In this document: in pieces, positions 31,806 through 40,544 of the stretch
Layout of the letters: each line of letters starts with the position of its first letter
Position numbering within the stretch: the first letter of the stretch is position 1
Assembly (NCBI GenBank): GCA_030697555.1
Contig: JAUYPV010000029.1
Span: 24,839-88,838 of the forward strand
Source: Hyphomonadaceae bacterium
GTDB lineage: Bacteria > Pseudomonadota > Alphaproteobacteria > Caulobacterales > Hyphomonadaceae
Direction: 5' to 3'
Length of the DNA: 64,000 nt
Notes under the pieces: model-generated
What the model saw: only the letters and a program-made list of their open reading frames with translations
The model's database searches: none
What the model was told of the DNA's origin: nothing
Program-made: the position numbers and the translations under genes

Positions 31806-32722
31806 GCCGGCTTGGCCTCGCCACCATTGCGATTGGCGTTCCAGATGAGCCAAGCGCCCCCCAGGATCATCGGAACGGACAGCAGCATGCCCATGGTGAG
31901 GAAGCCAGGCAGGCCCTCGACGAAGGAATCCGGCTGGCGGAAATTCTCCACGAATGTGCGGCACAGCGCATAGCCGATCAGGAAGATGCCGGCGACGAGG
32001 CCGGGTTTCCTCAGCGCTTTGAATCTCCAGATCGCGACAGCGAGCACGGCGAAGAGCAACGCGCCTTCGAGCGCCGCTTCGTAGAGCTGGCTGGGATGGA
32101 CGAGCGGCTTGCCGTCGATCGAACCCCACTCGCGCGTAGACCAGTCATAGTCCGGGAAGCGCATGGCCCAGGGCACGGTGGTATCACGGCCATAGAGTTC
32201 GCCGTTGATGAAGTTGGCGATGCGGACAAGGAAGATGCCGATCGGCGCCGCGGCGCATGCGATGTCGCCCAGGCGGATCAGCGATACCTTCCTCGACCAT
32301 GACGTATAGACGACGGCCAGCGTCGCGCCGATCAATCCGCCGTGGAAGGACATGCCGCCCTCCCACATACGCAGGACGAACATCGGGTCGTTGCTGAGTT
32401 TCTCGGGCTCGAAGGGGATGGTGTAGAACAGGATGTAGCCGATGCGGCCCCCGAGCAGGATGCCGATCATCGCCCAGAAGGCGAAGTCGTCGATGTCGGC
32501 CTTGCTGACCGGCGCCTTCTCGGTCTCGCCCCACAGCGCAGGTTTCGACGCGAGGCGGCTCGCATACCACCAGCCCAGCACCAGCCCGAAAATATAGCCC
32601 AAAGCATACCAGCGGATCGGAAACGCCCCCAGATGAATGGGGCCGAGGTCCATATCCGGCAACGGAATGGTGAACGCGGCGGGGTCAATCCGCGGAAAAG
32701 GGATTTCCATAGGCAAGAACAT
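31802..32722 (-). CDS. lgt: Prolipoprotein diacylglyceryl transferase
   Basis: Inner-membrane enzyme that adds diacylglycerol from phosphatidylglycerol to the lipobox Cys; several predicted lipoproteins in this window are its likely substrates. The chain has seven helices and the signatures MSFHGGLIGATLAVV and VRIANFINGELYGRDT, with HPSQLYEA before the last helices. Start at the ATG at 32722 (306 residues) or 12 bases downstream at 32710; neither has a strong ribosome binding site. First gene of lgt-(NDUFAF7-like)-pgeF. Confidence 0.95.
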   Translation of the reverse strand: MFLPMEIPFPRIDPAAFTIPLPDMDLGPIHLGAFPIRWYALGYIFGLVLGWWYASRLASKPALWGETEKAPVSKADIDDFAFWAMIGILLGGRIGYILFYTIPFEPEKLSNDPMFVLRMWEGGMSFHGGLIGATLAVVYTSWSRKVSLIRLGDIACAAAPIGIFLVRIANFINGELYGRDTTVPWAMRFPDYDWSTREWGSIDGKPLVHPSQLYEAALEGALLFAVLAVAIWRFKALRKPGLVAGIFLIGYALCRTFVENFRQPDSFVEGLPGFLTMGMLLSVPMILGGAWLIWNANRNGGEAKPA

Positions 32723-32805
32723 GCAGCGGCCCTGCTTTGAATTCCCGGGGTTACCGGGCCATATAGATACCGGCTCCCGTGACGGGGTCTACCATAGAGG
32801 CGCAG

Positions 32806-33078
32806 ATGCAGACCCGTAACCCTGTTCTGGATGACCTTTCCCGAATGATGCAGGGCGCCACCGGCATGGCGCAGGCTGCAAATGACGAGGCGAAAGCGCT
32901 GTTCCGGTCGATGGCGGAGCGGGTCATCGCCGATATGGACCTAGCTAAGCGCGAGGAAGTGGAAGCGCTCAAGGCGGTGGCGCGTTCTGCTGTGGAAAAG
33001 GCGGAAGCTTTGGAAAAGCGTGTGACCGATCTCGAAGCGCGCCTTTCCGGCGGCGAGTCACGCGGCAATAAGCCCTAA
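32806..33078 (+). CDS. ubiK: Accessory factor UbiK family (BMFP domain) protein
   Basis: Short coiled-coil protein of 90 residues (YqiC/COG2960). In proteobacteria UbiK assists the ubiquinone synthesis complex and binds membranes through an N-terminal amphipathic helix. The N-terminal TRNPVLDDLSRMMQGATGM and the C-terminal heptad region ALEKRVTDLEARL match the family. ATG at 32806 with AGAGG upstream. Divergent from lgt; the 83-base gap must hold both promoters. Confidence 0.88.
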   Translation: MQTRNPVLDDLSRMMQGATGMAQAANDEAKALFRSMAERVIADMDLAKREEVEALKAVARSAVEKAEALEKRVTDLEARLSGGESRGNKP

Positions 33079-33195
33079 GCGCACGATTCGCCTGATCAAC
33101 TCCTTAACAACGCCCGCCATTGTCATCGTCGCCAACGCTCCATAGCGTTCTATTCAACCACCGGGGGTTCGCCCTCGTGATTCTTGGAGGACCAG

Positions 33196-33699
33196 ATGTC
33201 GGCTCTCGAGTCTCTCACTCCAGATTTCCCTGATCGAGCGCTCGATGTCGTCGAGCAGACCCTGCTTGCGGCCGACTGGGCGTGCGAGCGTTCGGATGAG
33301 AACGTCATCCATTGCGCCTCGCAGACCAAGTGGGGCGAGTTCGGCGGCATGTTCGTCTGGCGTGGCGAGCCGGCCTCGCTCAACTTTTCGCTGACGCTCG
33401 ACCTGCGCGCGCCGGCCGCCAAGCACCACGCGATCTCCGACCTGCTGCGCCGGATCAACGAGCGCTTGTGGCTCGGCCATTTCGACTACTGGAACGACGA
33501 AGGCGTCGCGGTTTTCCGCCACGCCATTCCGATGCTCGACCGCATCGCGCCCGATCCGGGCGAGATTGCTGCCGTGCTTGCGGCTGCGCTCGATGCGGCC
33601 GACCAGTTCCTGCCGGCGTTCAACTTCGTCGTGTGGGCAGGCAAGTCCGCCGAAGAAGCCGTCGCGGCCGTGATCTTCGAAACTGCTGGCGAGGCGTGA
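33196..33699 (+). CDS. YbjN domain-containing protein
   Basis: Cytoplasmic protein of 167 residues with one YbjN (type III secretion chaperone-like) domain: ALDVVEQTLLAADWACERSDENVIHC, then FVWRGEPASLNFSLTLDLRAP and LLRRINERLWLGHFDYW. YbjN proteins affect motility and stress responses in enterobacteria by an unknown route. ATG at 33196 with GGAGG upstream. It ends four bases before proC, so the two are likely co-transcribed. Confidence 0.85.
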   Translation: MSALESLTPDFPDRALDVVEQTLLAADWACERSDENVIHCASQTKWGEFGGMFVWRGEPASLNFSLTLDLRAPAAKHHAISDLLRRINERLWLGHFDYWNDEGVAVFRHAIPMLDRIAPDPGEIAAVLAAALDAADQFLPAFNFVVWAGKSAEEAVAAVIFETAGEA

Positions 33700-33703
33700 T
33701 GTC

Positions 33704-34567
33704 ATGCCGCCGGCCTCTGGCCAGTCTGGGGGTAAGTCTGGCGGCGAGCTGAAGCAGGCCGTCCTCCTTGCCGGCGCCGGTCGAATGGGCGCGGCGATGG
33801 CGCGGGGCTGGCTTCGCAATCCCAAGGCCGCAGGCTTCGGCAAGCTTCACGTCATCGAGCCCCAGCCAAGCGAGGAAGTCGCGGACTGGGCCAAGGGCGG
33901 CAAGATCAACCTCAACAGGAAGCCGCAACCCGTGGATATCGCCGTGCTGGCGATGAAACCGCAGGGCTTCGCAAAAGCAGCGTCCGGCGTGGCCGCCTGG
34001 ATCGGGCCGAATACGCTGGTCGTCAGCATCATGGCCGGGGTGACCATGCGGACGATCTCGGCAGCCCTGGGCGTGACGAAGGTCGCGCGCGCCATGCCCA
34101 ACACGCCGGGGGCCATAGGCATGGGTGTCACTGGTTACGCGCTGTCGTCCAAGTGCGGCGAGGCCGAAAAGGCGGCGACCGAGAAACTACTTGCTCCGCT
34201 GGGCGGTGTGGTCGGGCCGCTGGACGAGACAAAGATCGACGCCGTGACGGCGGTATCGGGTTCGGGGCCAGCTTATGTGTTCCTATTGGCGGAGGCGCTG
34301 GAGGCGGCGGCGAAGGCGGCCGGGTTGCCGGACGCGGTCGCGGCGGAACTGGCCCGCAAGACGGTGATTGGCGCGGGCGCGCTGCTCTCGGAAGGCGGCG
34401 ACCCAGCGGACCTGCGCAAGGCCGTGACGTCGCCTGGCGGAACGACGGCGGCGGCGCTGGACGTGCTGATGGCGCCTGGCGCCATGCCGGAGCTGATCCG
34501 CAAGGCGGTGGAAGCTGCTGCGAAGCGCGGCGCGGAACTGTCGCGCGAAGCGGAGAAGAAGAGCTAG
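33704..34567 (+). CDS. proC: Pyrroline-5-carboxylate reductase
   Basis: Last step of proline synthesis, NAD(P)H-dependent. The 287-residue chain has an N-terminal extension of about 17 residues, then the Rossmann motif LLAGAGRMGAAMARGWL, the VARAMPNTPGAIGMGVTGY segment and the family signature VSGSGPAYVFLLAEALEAAA with SPGGTTAAALDVL. Its stop shares a CTAG with the convergent kinase gene. Confidence 0.95.
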   Translation: MPPASGQSGGKSGGELKQAVLLAGAGRMGAAMARGWLRNPKAAGFGKLHVIEPQPSEEVADWAKGGKINLNRKPQPVDIAVLAMKPQGFAKAASGVAAWIGPNTLVVSIMAGVTMRTISAALGVTKVARAMPNTPGAIGMGVTGYALSSKCGEAEKAATEKLLAPLGGVVGPLDETKIDAVTAVSGSGPAYVFLLAEALEAAAKAAGLPDAVAAELARKTVIGAGALLSEGGDPADLRKAVTSPGGTTAAALDVLMAPGAMPELIRKAVEAAAKRGAELSREAEKKS

Positions 34568-35913
34568 GCTTCTATCGTGTCGTCCTCGTCCTGCTCGCGC
34601 GTGCGGCCGTGCGCATCCACGTCGAAGGGCAGGCGGATCACGGCGCGAAGACCGCCGAGGAATGACTTTCCAAGCGTGACGTCACCGCCGTGGGCGCGGG
34701 CAGTGTCGCGGGCGATGGTGAGGCCAAGGCCCACGCCGGAAACGTTCTGGTTGCGCGCGGCATCGAGGCGGCTGAACGGCTTGAAGGCTTCTTCATAAAG
34801 CTCCGGCGGAATCCCCGCCCCGTCGTCCTCGACGATGACGACGGCTTCACCCGCTTCGCGGCTGATTGTGACGCGGACTTTCTTGCCATGATCGGCAGCG
34901 TTATTGCCGAGATTGGCGATGGCGCGCTTCAGGGCGAGGGGACGCAGGCGCATGGTAACGGGGCCGACGCCAACAAACTCGAACTGGGTGCGCTGGGCGA
35001 GATGGCTAGTGGCTTCCTGCGCAATGGCTGTGAGATTGGCCTCGATTGGCTGCTCGCCTTCCTCGCCGCGCGCAAAGGCGAGGTAGCCGTCAAGCATGCG
35101 CTCCATTTCGACGATATCCGCTTTGGCGGCTTTCGCGTCGTGATCCTTCGGCAGCATGGCAAGTTCGAGCTTCAGCCGCGCCAGCGGCGTACGCAGGTCA
35201 TGGCTGACGCCAGCAAGCATCGCCGTGCGCTGGTCGGCGTAGCGCCGGATGCGGTTCTTCATACGGATGAGCGAGCGCGCTGCGCGCCGAACTTCCAGCG
35301 CGCCCGACGGCTTGAAGTCTGGCGCTTCCTCGCCGCGGCCGAATGCGTCGGCCGCCCAGGAAAGCTGGAGGATGGACCGCACCTGGTTGCGCAGGAACAT
35401 GTAGGACGTGACAAGCAGGAGCAGGGAGAAGCCCAGCGACCAGCCGATGAACTGCGGCGCCGTTACGATGACGACGCGTTTGCGGTCGAAGCGCGAGACG
35501 AGCGTTCCGTTGGCTTGCGGCACCCGAACCTCGATCACGTCGGTCTCGGGCAGGAAGGCATAGGAAAAGCTGGGGCCGACGAAATTGTGCAGCTCGCGCC
35601 CCAGTTGTTCGCAACAGGGCTGGCCGGGCGGCGGGTTCTTCAGCGCCGGGTCAGCCGAAAATTCGATCTGCATGATCTGCCTGCGGTTCATCGCGGCGGC
35701 GAAATCAGCCCAGTTTTCCGGGTGGGCGCGGTATTGTTCGGCGGCAAGAGCCAGTTCCTGCGCATAACTGCGGGAAAGCTTGGCGTTCACCTGCTGGACG
35801 TGGGTGTTGAAGAAGAACAGCGTCATCGAGATGACGAACACCATCATCGGCACGATCAGGATCAGGATGTGCCGCGCGTTGTAGCCTCGCGGCGTGTAGT
35901 CGCGCAGCCGCAT
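34564..35913 (-). CDS. EnvZ-like sensor histidine kinase
   Basis: Membrane-bound kinase of 449 residues. Two membrane helices (about 14-36 and 158-180) enclose a periplasmic sensor domain that contains a vicinal Cys pair (GQPCCEQLG), which is unusual. HAMP follows, then the H-box GVSHDLRTPLARLKLEL, N-box, G1 DDGAGIPPELYEEAF and G2 GVGLGLTIARDTARAHGG. The genes marR, ompR-like and this kinase lie in that order with overlaps or a three-base gap, so it is the kinase for the response regulator at 35917. The signal is unknown; the Cys pair hints at redox or metal. Confidence 0.92.
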   Translation of the reverse strand: MRLRDYTPRGYNARHILILIVPMMVFVISMTLFFFNTHVQQVNAKLSRSYAQELALAAEQYRAHPENWADFAAAMNRRQIMQIEFSADPALKNPPPGQPCCEQLGRELHNFVGPSFSYAFLPETDVIEVRVPQANGTLVSRFDRKRVVIVTAPQFIGWSLGFSLLLLVTSYMFLRNQVRSILQLSWAADAFGRGEEAPDFKPSGALEVRRAARSLIRMKNRIRRYADQRTAMLAGVSHDLRTPLARLKLELAMLPKDHDAKAAKADIVEMERMLDGYLAFARGEEGEQPIEANLTAIAQEATSHLAQRTQFEFVGVGPVTMRLRPLALKRAIANLGNNAADHGKKVRVTISREAGEAVVIVEDDGAGIPPELYEEAFKPFSRLDAARNQNVSGVGLGLTIARDTARAHGGDVTLGKSFLGGLRAVIRLPFDVDAHGRTREQDEDDTIEA

Positions 35914-35916
35914 AAC

Positions 35917-36594
35917 CTAGTCCCCGGTCAGTCGGTAGCCGACACCACGTACGGTCTGCAGGTGTACCGGTTCGCGCGGGTCGCGCTCGATCTTGCGGCG
36001 CAGGCGCGTGACCTGGACGTCGACCGTGCGCTCGACGCCGGCGGCTGTGAGCACGGCGAGTTCCTGCCGCGAGATCGCGGCGCCGGCGCGTGCGGCGAGA
36101 ATGGAGAGGAGCTGCGTCTCGCTTTCGGTGAGGCGGACGAGGCGGCCGTCCTTGCGCAGTTCGCCCTTGGCGACGTGAAACACCATGCCGGAGAGGCGGA
36201 TCTCCTCGACCGGTGCTTCCGGCGCCGCGCGCTTCAAGATGGAGCCGATGCGGAGCGTCAGCTCTTCCGGCTCGAACGGTTTTGGCAGATAATCATCGGC
36301 GCCGAGCTTCAATCCCTCGATGCGTTCGCTGGGCTGGCCCCGCGCGGTGAGCAGGATGACAGGCGTGTCGTTGGTTTCGCGGATCGACTTGAGAAGGGAG
36401 AGCCCGTCCTCGCCCGGCATCATTACGTCAAGCACGAGCAGGTCGAACGACATTGTCTGCATCATCCGGCGTGCGGAGGCGGCGTCTCTCACCGAGGTCA
36501 CGTCGTGGCCGTCGCGGGTGAGGTAGCGTTTCAGCAGGTCGCGCAGCCGGTCGTCGTCGTCGACGACAAGGATGTGGCTCTTGTGCTGGCTCAC
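35917..36594 (-). CDS. OmpR-like response regulator
   Basis: REC plus winged-helix regulator of 225 residues. The acidic pocket is VVDDDDR with the phosphorylated Asp in LLVLDVMMPGEDG; Lys in YLPKPFEP. The DNA-binding domain carries VRLTESETQLLSILAARAGAAISRQELA and the recognition region RTVDVQVTRLRRKIERDPREP followed by VRGVGYRL. GTG start overlapping the stop of the upstream marR gene by four bases (GTGA). Cognate kinase immediately downstream. Confidence 0.94.
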   Translation of the reverse strand: MSQHKSHILVVDDDDRLRDLLKRYLTRDGHDVTSVRDAASARRMMQTMSFDLLVLDVMMPGEDGLSLLKSIRETNDTPVILLTARGQPSERIEGLKLGADDYLPKPFEPEELTLRIGSILKRAAPEAPVEEIRLSGMVFHVAKGELRKDGRLVRLTESETQLLSILAARAGAAISRQELAVLTAAGVERTVDVQVTRLRRKIERDPREPVHLQTVRGVGYRLTGD

Positions 36595-37097
36595 GATTCA
36601 CTCCGGACGCGGAGCAGTTCCGACAGCATGCGGCGCGCGCCGGTCACCGCATCGGGACCGGCGGAGAGGAAAGCCTGGCGCAAGGCGGCGCGGCGGCGCT
36701 CGGTTGCTTCGCGGGAGAAAGTCATGCCCTCCGGCGTCAGGGTGACAAGGCGGCGGCGGCGGTCGTTCGGATCGGTTTCCCGCTTGATGAAATTGCGGCC
36801 TTCGAGCTGGTTGAGGTTGCGGGCGAGGGACTGTTTGGGCGCGGAGAGCCGGGCGCGCAGGTCGCCCACATCCATCGGGCCGCGATCGAACACCTCCTGG
36901 AGAATCTCCAGTTCGGGGCCGGAAAGATTCGCGCCGGCGCCCGCCATTTCCACAAGTTGCGCGAGCCGGCGAGCCGCCGCCCGGATGATCGCGGCGCCCT
37001 CGTTCAGGTCCTGATCGCGCAGATACAGGCGGCCGTCAGCCGCAGCCGGGGCGCTGGCTGGCGGTGAAGGAGCTTGCTGGGGTCGGTTGACAGGCAT
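36591..37097 (-). CDS. MarR family transcriptional regulator
   Basis: Winged-helix regulator of 168 residues. After a Pro/Ala-rich N-terminus, the DNA-binding part reads LSGPELEILQEVFDRGPMDVGDLRARLSAPKQSLARNLNQLEGRNFIKRETDPNDRRRRLVTLTPEG (shown here only to locate the helix-turn-helix and the DxRxR wing), which is typical of MarR. Start placed at the ATG at 37097. Divergent from ilvE and the first gene of a unit with the OmpR/EnvZ-like pair, an uncommon partnership. Confidence 0.88.
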   Translation of the reverse strand: MPVNRPQQAPSPPASAPAAADGRLYLRDQDLNEGAAIIRAAARRLAQLVEMAGAGANLSGPELEILQEVFDRGPMDVGDLRARLSAPKQSLARNLNQLEGRNFIKRETDPNDRRRRLVTLTPEGMTFSREATERRRAALRQAFLSAGPDAVTGARRMLSELLRVRSES

Positions 37098-37179
37098 GGC
37101 CACGACCGGACAATGGAAGAGCGAGACGCGAAACTCAAGCTTTGAACCCCACAAACGATCGTCTCTCAAGGACGTAACG

Positions 37180-38097
37180 ATGGCCGCCCCTTCTGCTACT
37201 TTTGTTCCCTATGACGACCGTGATGGCTGGATCTGGCTGGACGGCAAAATGGTGCCGTGGCGGGACGCAAAGATCCACGTATTGACGCACAGCCTGCATT
37301 ACGGGTCATGCGTGTTCGAGGGCGAGCGGGCCTACGACGGCGTCGTATTCCGTAGCAATGATCACTCCAAGCGCCTGCACAAGTCGGCCGAGCTGGTCGG
37401 CTACAAGTGCCCGGTGCCGGTGGCCGAGCTGGACAAGATCAAGCTGGAGCTGATGGAGAAGAACGGCTTCGAGAGCTGCTATGTGCGCGCATTCTCGTGG
37501 CGCGGCTCGGAAATGATGGGTGTAGCGGCGCAGCAGGCCTCGATCCGCACCTGCGTGGCGGTGTGGGAGTGGGGCAATTATTTCTCGGACAAGAACAAGG
37601 GCATCCGCGTGACGATGTCCGAGTGGAAACGTCCGTCGCCGGAAACGATCCCGAGCGCCGCCAAGGCGGCCGGGCTCTACATGATCTGCACCATGTCGAA
37701 GCACAAGGCCGAGGCGGCTGGCTTCGCCGATGCGCTGATGCTCGACTATCGCGGCTATGTGGCCGAACTGACCGGGGCCAACGTGTTCCTGATCCGCGAT
37801 GGCGCAATCCACACGCCGACGCCGGACTGCTTCCTCAACGGGATCACAAGGCAGACCGTGATCGAACTGGCCCGCGCGCGCGGCTTCGAGGTGATCGAAC
37901 GGCACATCACGCCGGAAGAGCTTCCCACCTTCTCGGAATGCTTCATCACCGGATCGGCGGCCGAAGTGACGCCGGTGGCGGAGATGGCGGGCCATACCTA
38001 CCGGCCCGGCAACATCACCGGCACGCTGGCCGACGACTACAGCCAACTCGTGCGCGGCAAGCTCACGATGGACCAGATCAGGGCGAAGGTAGCCTGA
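37180..38097 (+). CDS. ilvE: Branched-chain amino acid aminotransferase
   Basis: Fold-type IV PLP enzyme that makes Leu, Ile and Val from their 2-oxo acids. The 305-residue chain has the N-terminal WIWLDGKMVPWRDAKIHVLTHSLHYGS, the PLP Lys region in MSEWKRPSPETIPSAAKAAG, DALMLDYRGYVAELTGANVF, and the phosphate-binding FITGSAAEVTPV. ATG at 37180 follows AAGGA; 82 bases separate it from the divergent marR gene. Confidence 0.94.
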   Translation: MAAPSATFVPYDDRDGWIWLDGKMVPWRDAKIHVLTHSLHYGSCVFEGERAYDGVVFRSNDHSKRLHKSAELVGYKCPVPVAELDKIKLELMEKNGFESCYVRAFSWRGSEMMGVAAQQASIRTCVAVWEWGNYFSDKNKGIRVTMSEWKRPSPETIPSAAKAAGLYMICTMSKHKAEAAGFADALMLDYRGYVAELTGANVFLIRDGAIHTPTPDCFLNGITRQTVIELARARGFEVIERHITPEELPTFSECFITGSAAEVTPVAEMAGHTYRPGNITGTLADDYSQLVRGKLTMDQIRAKVA

Positions 38098-38109
38098 CGC
38101 TTTCCGGAG

Positions 38110-38550
38110 TTAGTTCTCGAGAGCCCCAGCGATCCGCTTGGCCTGTTCGCGCAGAGTATCTATGTCCGCGGGCTTGCCTTCATGGTGGCGCTGGAGCGGC
38201 AGGTTCTCGTAGCGCGGGATGATGTGGACGTGCAGGTGGAAGATCGTCTGCCCGGCGGGCGCGCCGTTGAACTGGGTGACGATGACGCCGTCCGGGTTCA
38301 GCGCCGATATGATGGCTTTGGTCAGCTTCTGTGTTGCGGCGAACAGGGCGCCCAGGCGCTCCGGCGCAAAGTCGGTGAGGTTGCGGGCCTGAGTGTTCTT
38401 CGGGACTACCAGGCAGTGGCCCTGACTCTGCGGGAAGATGTCCATGAAGGCGATGACTTCGTCGTTCTCGAATATCTTCACGCAGGGCGCTTCGCCGCGC
38501 AGGATTTTCGCGAAGATGTTGTTGCCGTCATAGTCCCCAACAAGGCTCAT
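38110..38550 (-). CDS. HIT family hydrolase
   Basis: Histidine-triad nucleotide hydrolase/phosphoramidase, 146 residues. The triad is HLHVHIIPR near residue 110, and IFENDEVIAFMDIFPQSQGHCLVVPKN is the usual N-terminal strand region. Closest to the Hit/HinT group that acts on AMP-lysine or nucleoside phosphoramidates. Its ATG overlaps the stop of the upstream gene by one base (TGATG). Confidence 0.93.
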   Translation of the reverse strand: MSLVGDYDGNNIFAKILRGEAPCVKIFENDEVIAFMDIFPQSQGHCLVVPKNTQARNLTDFAPERLGALFAATQKLTKAIISALNPDGVIVTQFNGAPAGQTIFHLHVHIIPRYENLPLQRHHEGKPADIDTLREQAKRIAGALEN

Positions 38551-39773
38551 CAGAAACCCTCCTCGTCGTGCTCCTGGCCGTCTGGCCGCTCACCCTTCCG
38601 GAAGGGTGAGTATTCATTGAGCTCTTCAATGCCGGTTTCGACTGCCGCGCGCTCCCTGTCGAGATAGTCCGCGACGGCATGGCGCAAACCGCTGTGAGCG
38701 ATCCAGTGCGCGGAGCGGGTAAGCTGGGGTTCGTAGCCGCGGGCCAGCTTGTGTTCCCCTTGGGCGCCGGCCTCGACGCGGCCGAGGCCGCGTTCGATCG
38801 CGAAGTCGATGGCCTGATAATAGCAGATTTCGAAATGCAGGAAGGGTTTGTCGACACTGCGGCCCCAGTAGCGGCCATAGAGCGTATCCGAACCGATCAT
38901 GTTGAGAGCGCCTGCAATAGGACGTTTGCCATCCATGGCGAGGATCAGCAGGCATCTATCGGCCATGCGCTGGTGCAGCAGGTCGAAGAACTCGCGGTTG
39001 AGATAGGGCGAGCCCCATTTGCGCCCGCCAGTGTCCATGTAGAATTTGAAGAACGCGTCCCAGTGTCTGGACGTCAGATCGGCGCCAGTGACGCGCTCGA
39101 TGGTGAGGCCTTCCTGCGCCTCGCGCCGTTCGCGGCGGAGCATCTTGCGCTTGCGGGAGGAGAGGGCGGCGAGGAAATCCTCAAATGTCTTGTAGCCTCG
39201 GTTGATCCAGTGGAATTGTTGGTCCTCGCGCAACAGCAGCCCATCCTCGCCAAAGGCGCGCCACGTGTCCGCTTCGAGGAAGTTGAAGTGCACTGAAGAA
39301 GCCTTCGATTTGGCGGCAACCTCGATGATGGATTGGGCTAGGGCGCGTTGGATCGATGGAGCGTTCGGTCCCGTCGCCAACAACCTGCGACCGGTGACGG
39401 GCGTGAAGGGTACGGCGCAGAGCATTTTGGGATAGTAGCGCCCGCCGGCGCGATGCAGGGCATCCGCCCAGGAATGATCAAACACAAATTCGCCGCGCGA
39501 GTGGGCTTTCATGTAGAGCGGCGCAGCGCCGACAAGCTTGCCGGTCTGGTCGTGCGCCAGCATATGGCGCGGGGCCCAGCCCGTCTCCGGCGAGGCGCAG
39601 CCGGAAGCTTCACACGCTTCGAGAAAGTCCCAGTCGAGAAAAGGGCCGTAGGGTTCGCCCGGCGGATTGGCGAGCGCGTTCCACGCGATGCGGTCCACCG
39701 CGGCCATGCCTTCGGCGATGGAGAGCGACAGTTCGATCCGGTCTGCGGAATCGTCAGCCAAAACGTGCTCCAA
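38550..39773 (-). CDS. DUF482/COG3146 GNAT-like acyltransferase
   Basis: A 407-residue protein of the COG3146 family, related to the Fem/GNAT fold. Family segments: DWDFLEACEASGCASPETGWAPRH, YPKMLCAVPFTPVTGRRLL, NFLEADTWRAFGEDGLLLREDQQFHW and GRYWGRSVDKPFLHFEICYYQAIDFAIERGL (positions near 30, 105, 170 and 300). Function is not established; a peptidoglycan-related role has been suggested for the family. Only a TTG start is available at 39773 unless translation begins at the ATG 22 codons in. Coupled to the HIT gene. Confidence 0.85.
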   Translation of the reverse strand: MEHVLADDSADRIELSLSIAEGMAAVDRIAWNALANPPGEPYGPFLDWDFLEACEASGCASPETGWAPRHMLAHDQTGKLVGAAPLYMKAHSRGEFVFDHSWADALHRAGGRYYPKMLCAVPFTPVTGRRLLATGPNAPSIQRALAQSIIEVAAKSKASSVHFNFLEADTWRAFGEDGLLLREDQQFHWINRGYKTFEDFLAALSSRKRKMLRRERREAQEGLTIERVTGADLTSRHWDAFFKFYMDTGGRKWGSPYLNREFFDLLHQRMADRCLLILAMDGKRPIAGALNMIGSDTLYGRYWGRSVDKPFLHFEICYYQAIDFAIERGLGRVEAGAQGEHKLARGYEPQLTRSAHWIAHSGLRHAVADYLDRERAAVETGIEELNEYSPFRKGERPDGQEHDEEGF

Positions 39774-39791
39774 ATGCCCGGCCCCAATCGA

Positions 39792-40544
39792 CTATATCGT
39801 GTTTGCGAACGTCTTTGCGAGGTCTGAGCTGAAGCCTTCAAAGATTGGGGCGGCGCGGTCGGCCCGCGCAGCGGTGAGTTCGGGAAGACTGCGCACCGTC
39901 CAGGCGACACGAGGCCGGTGGGGGAACTGGGCAGCGATCGAGGGAAGCACGGAAATATGCGGGGCGAAGTACGTGCACCCGCATTGATCTGCGCGAATAG
40001 CCTTCATGATCGAGAAGCCCGGATCATCGTCGTCCGGCTCGATCAGCATTCCGACTGGACGTTCGTCTGCGAGGTCGGCCAGACGCCAGACGGTGGGTTC
40101 ATCGAAGCTCATCACCGCCGCCGGTGCGTTGGAGAACTTCAGTGCTCCGATCACCGCCGGGACGCCGTTGCGGTTGCGGCTCGTGCCTTCGGATGGTGGA
40201 TCGATCTTGATTTCGATCAGGGTGGGCATTCCCGCCATCGCCTCCAGCGCTTCTTCGAGCGTAGGAATTGGCGACCCGTCCGGCAGCTTCAGCGTCCTGA
40301 CGGTGCGGAACGGCAGCTCGTCCACACGCTCGGGCCGGCTGCACATCCGCTCCAGTGTGGCATCGTGGAAGACAACCAACCGTCCGTCCTGTGTCGCCCG
40401 AACGTCCAGCTCGGCGCCGACCCCGGCTGACGCCGCTGCGTTGAACGCCGCAAGCGAATTCTCCGGAACCTTTCCGCCCCATAGCCCACGATGGGCATAA
40501 GCGAACGCCGACACGTCGAAGAAGGTTTCAGCCGTCTTAGGCAA
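39792..40544 (-). CDS. Glycerophosphodiester phosphodiesterase family protein
   Basis: TIM-barrel phosphodiesterase of 250 residues that releases glycerol 3-phosphate from glycerophosphodiesters. Active-site residues are in AHRGLWGGKVPENSLAAF (His, Arg, Glu-Asn), AELDVRATQDGRLVVFHD (Glu, Asp, His), and the Lys/Glu pair in LIEIKIDPP. No signal peptide, so cytoplasmic like UgpQ. The TTG start at 40544 lies inside the end of ridA (eight-base overlap), which suggests coupled translation. Confidence 0.9.
   Translation of the reverse strand: MPKTAETFFDVSAFAYAHRGLWGGKVPENSLAAFNAAASAGVGAELDVRATQDGRLVVFHDATLERMCSRPERVDELPFRTVRTLKLPDGSPIPTLEEALEAMAGMPTLIEIKIDPPSEGTSRNRNGVPAVIGALKFSNAPAAVMSFDEPTVWRLADLADERPVGMLIEPDDDDPGFSIMKAIRADQCGCTYFAPHISVLPSIAAQFPHRPRVAWTVRSLPELTAARADRAAPIFEGFSSDLAKTFANTI

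Noticed and set aside
34690..37014. 774-codon open frame on the plus strand across the kinase and response regulator genes
   Set aside because: It is the reverse-strand shadow of two well-supported regulators and has no recognisable domain.
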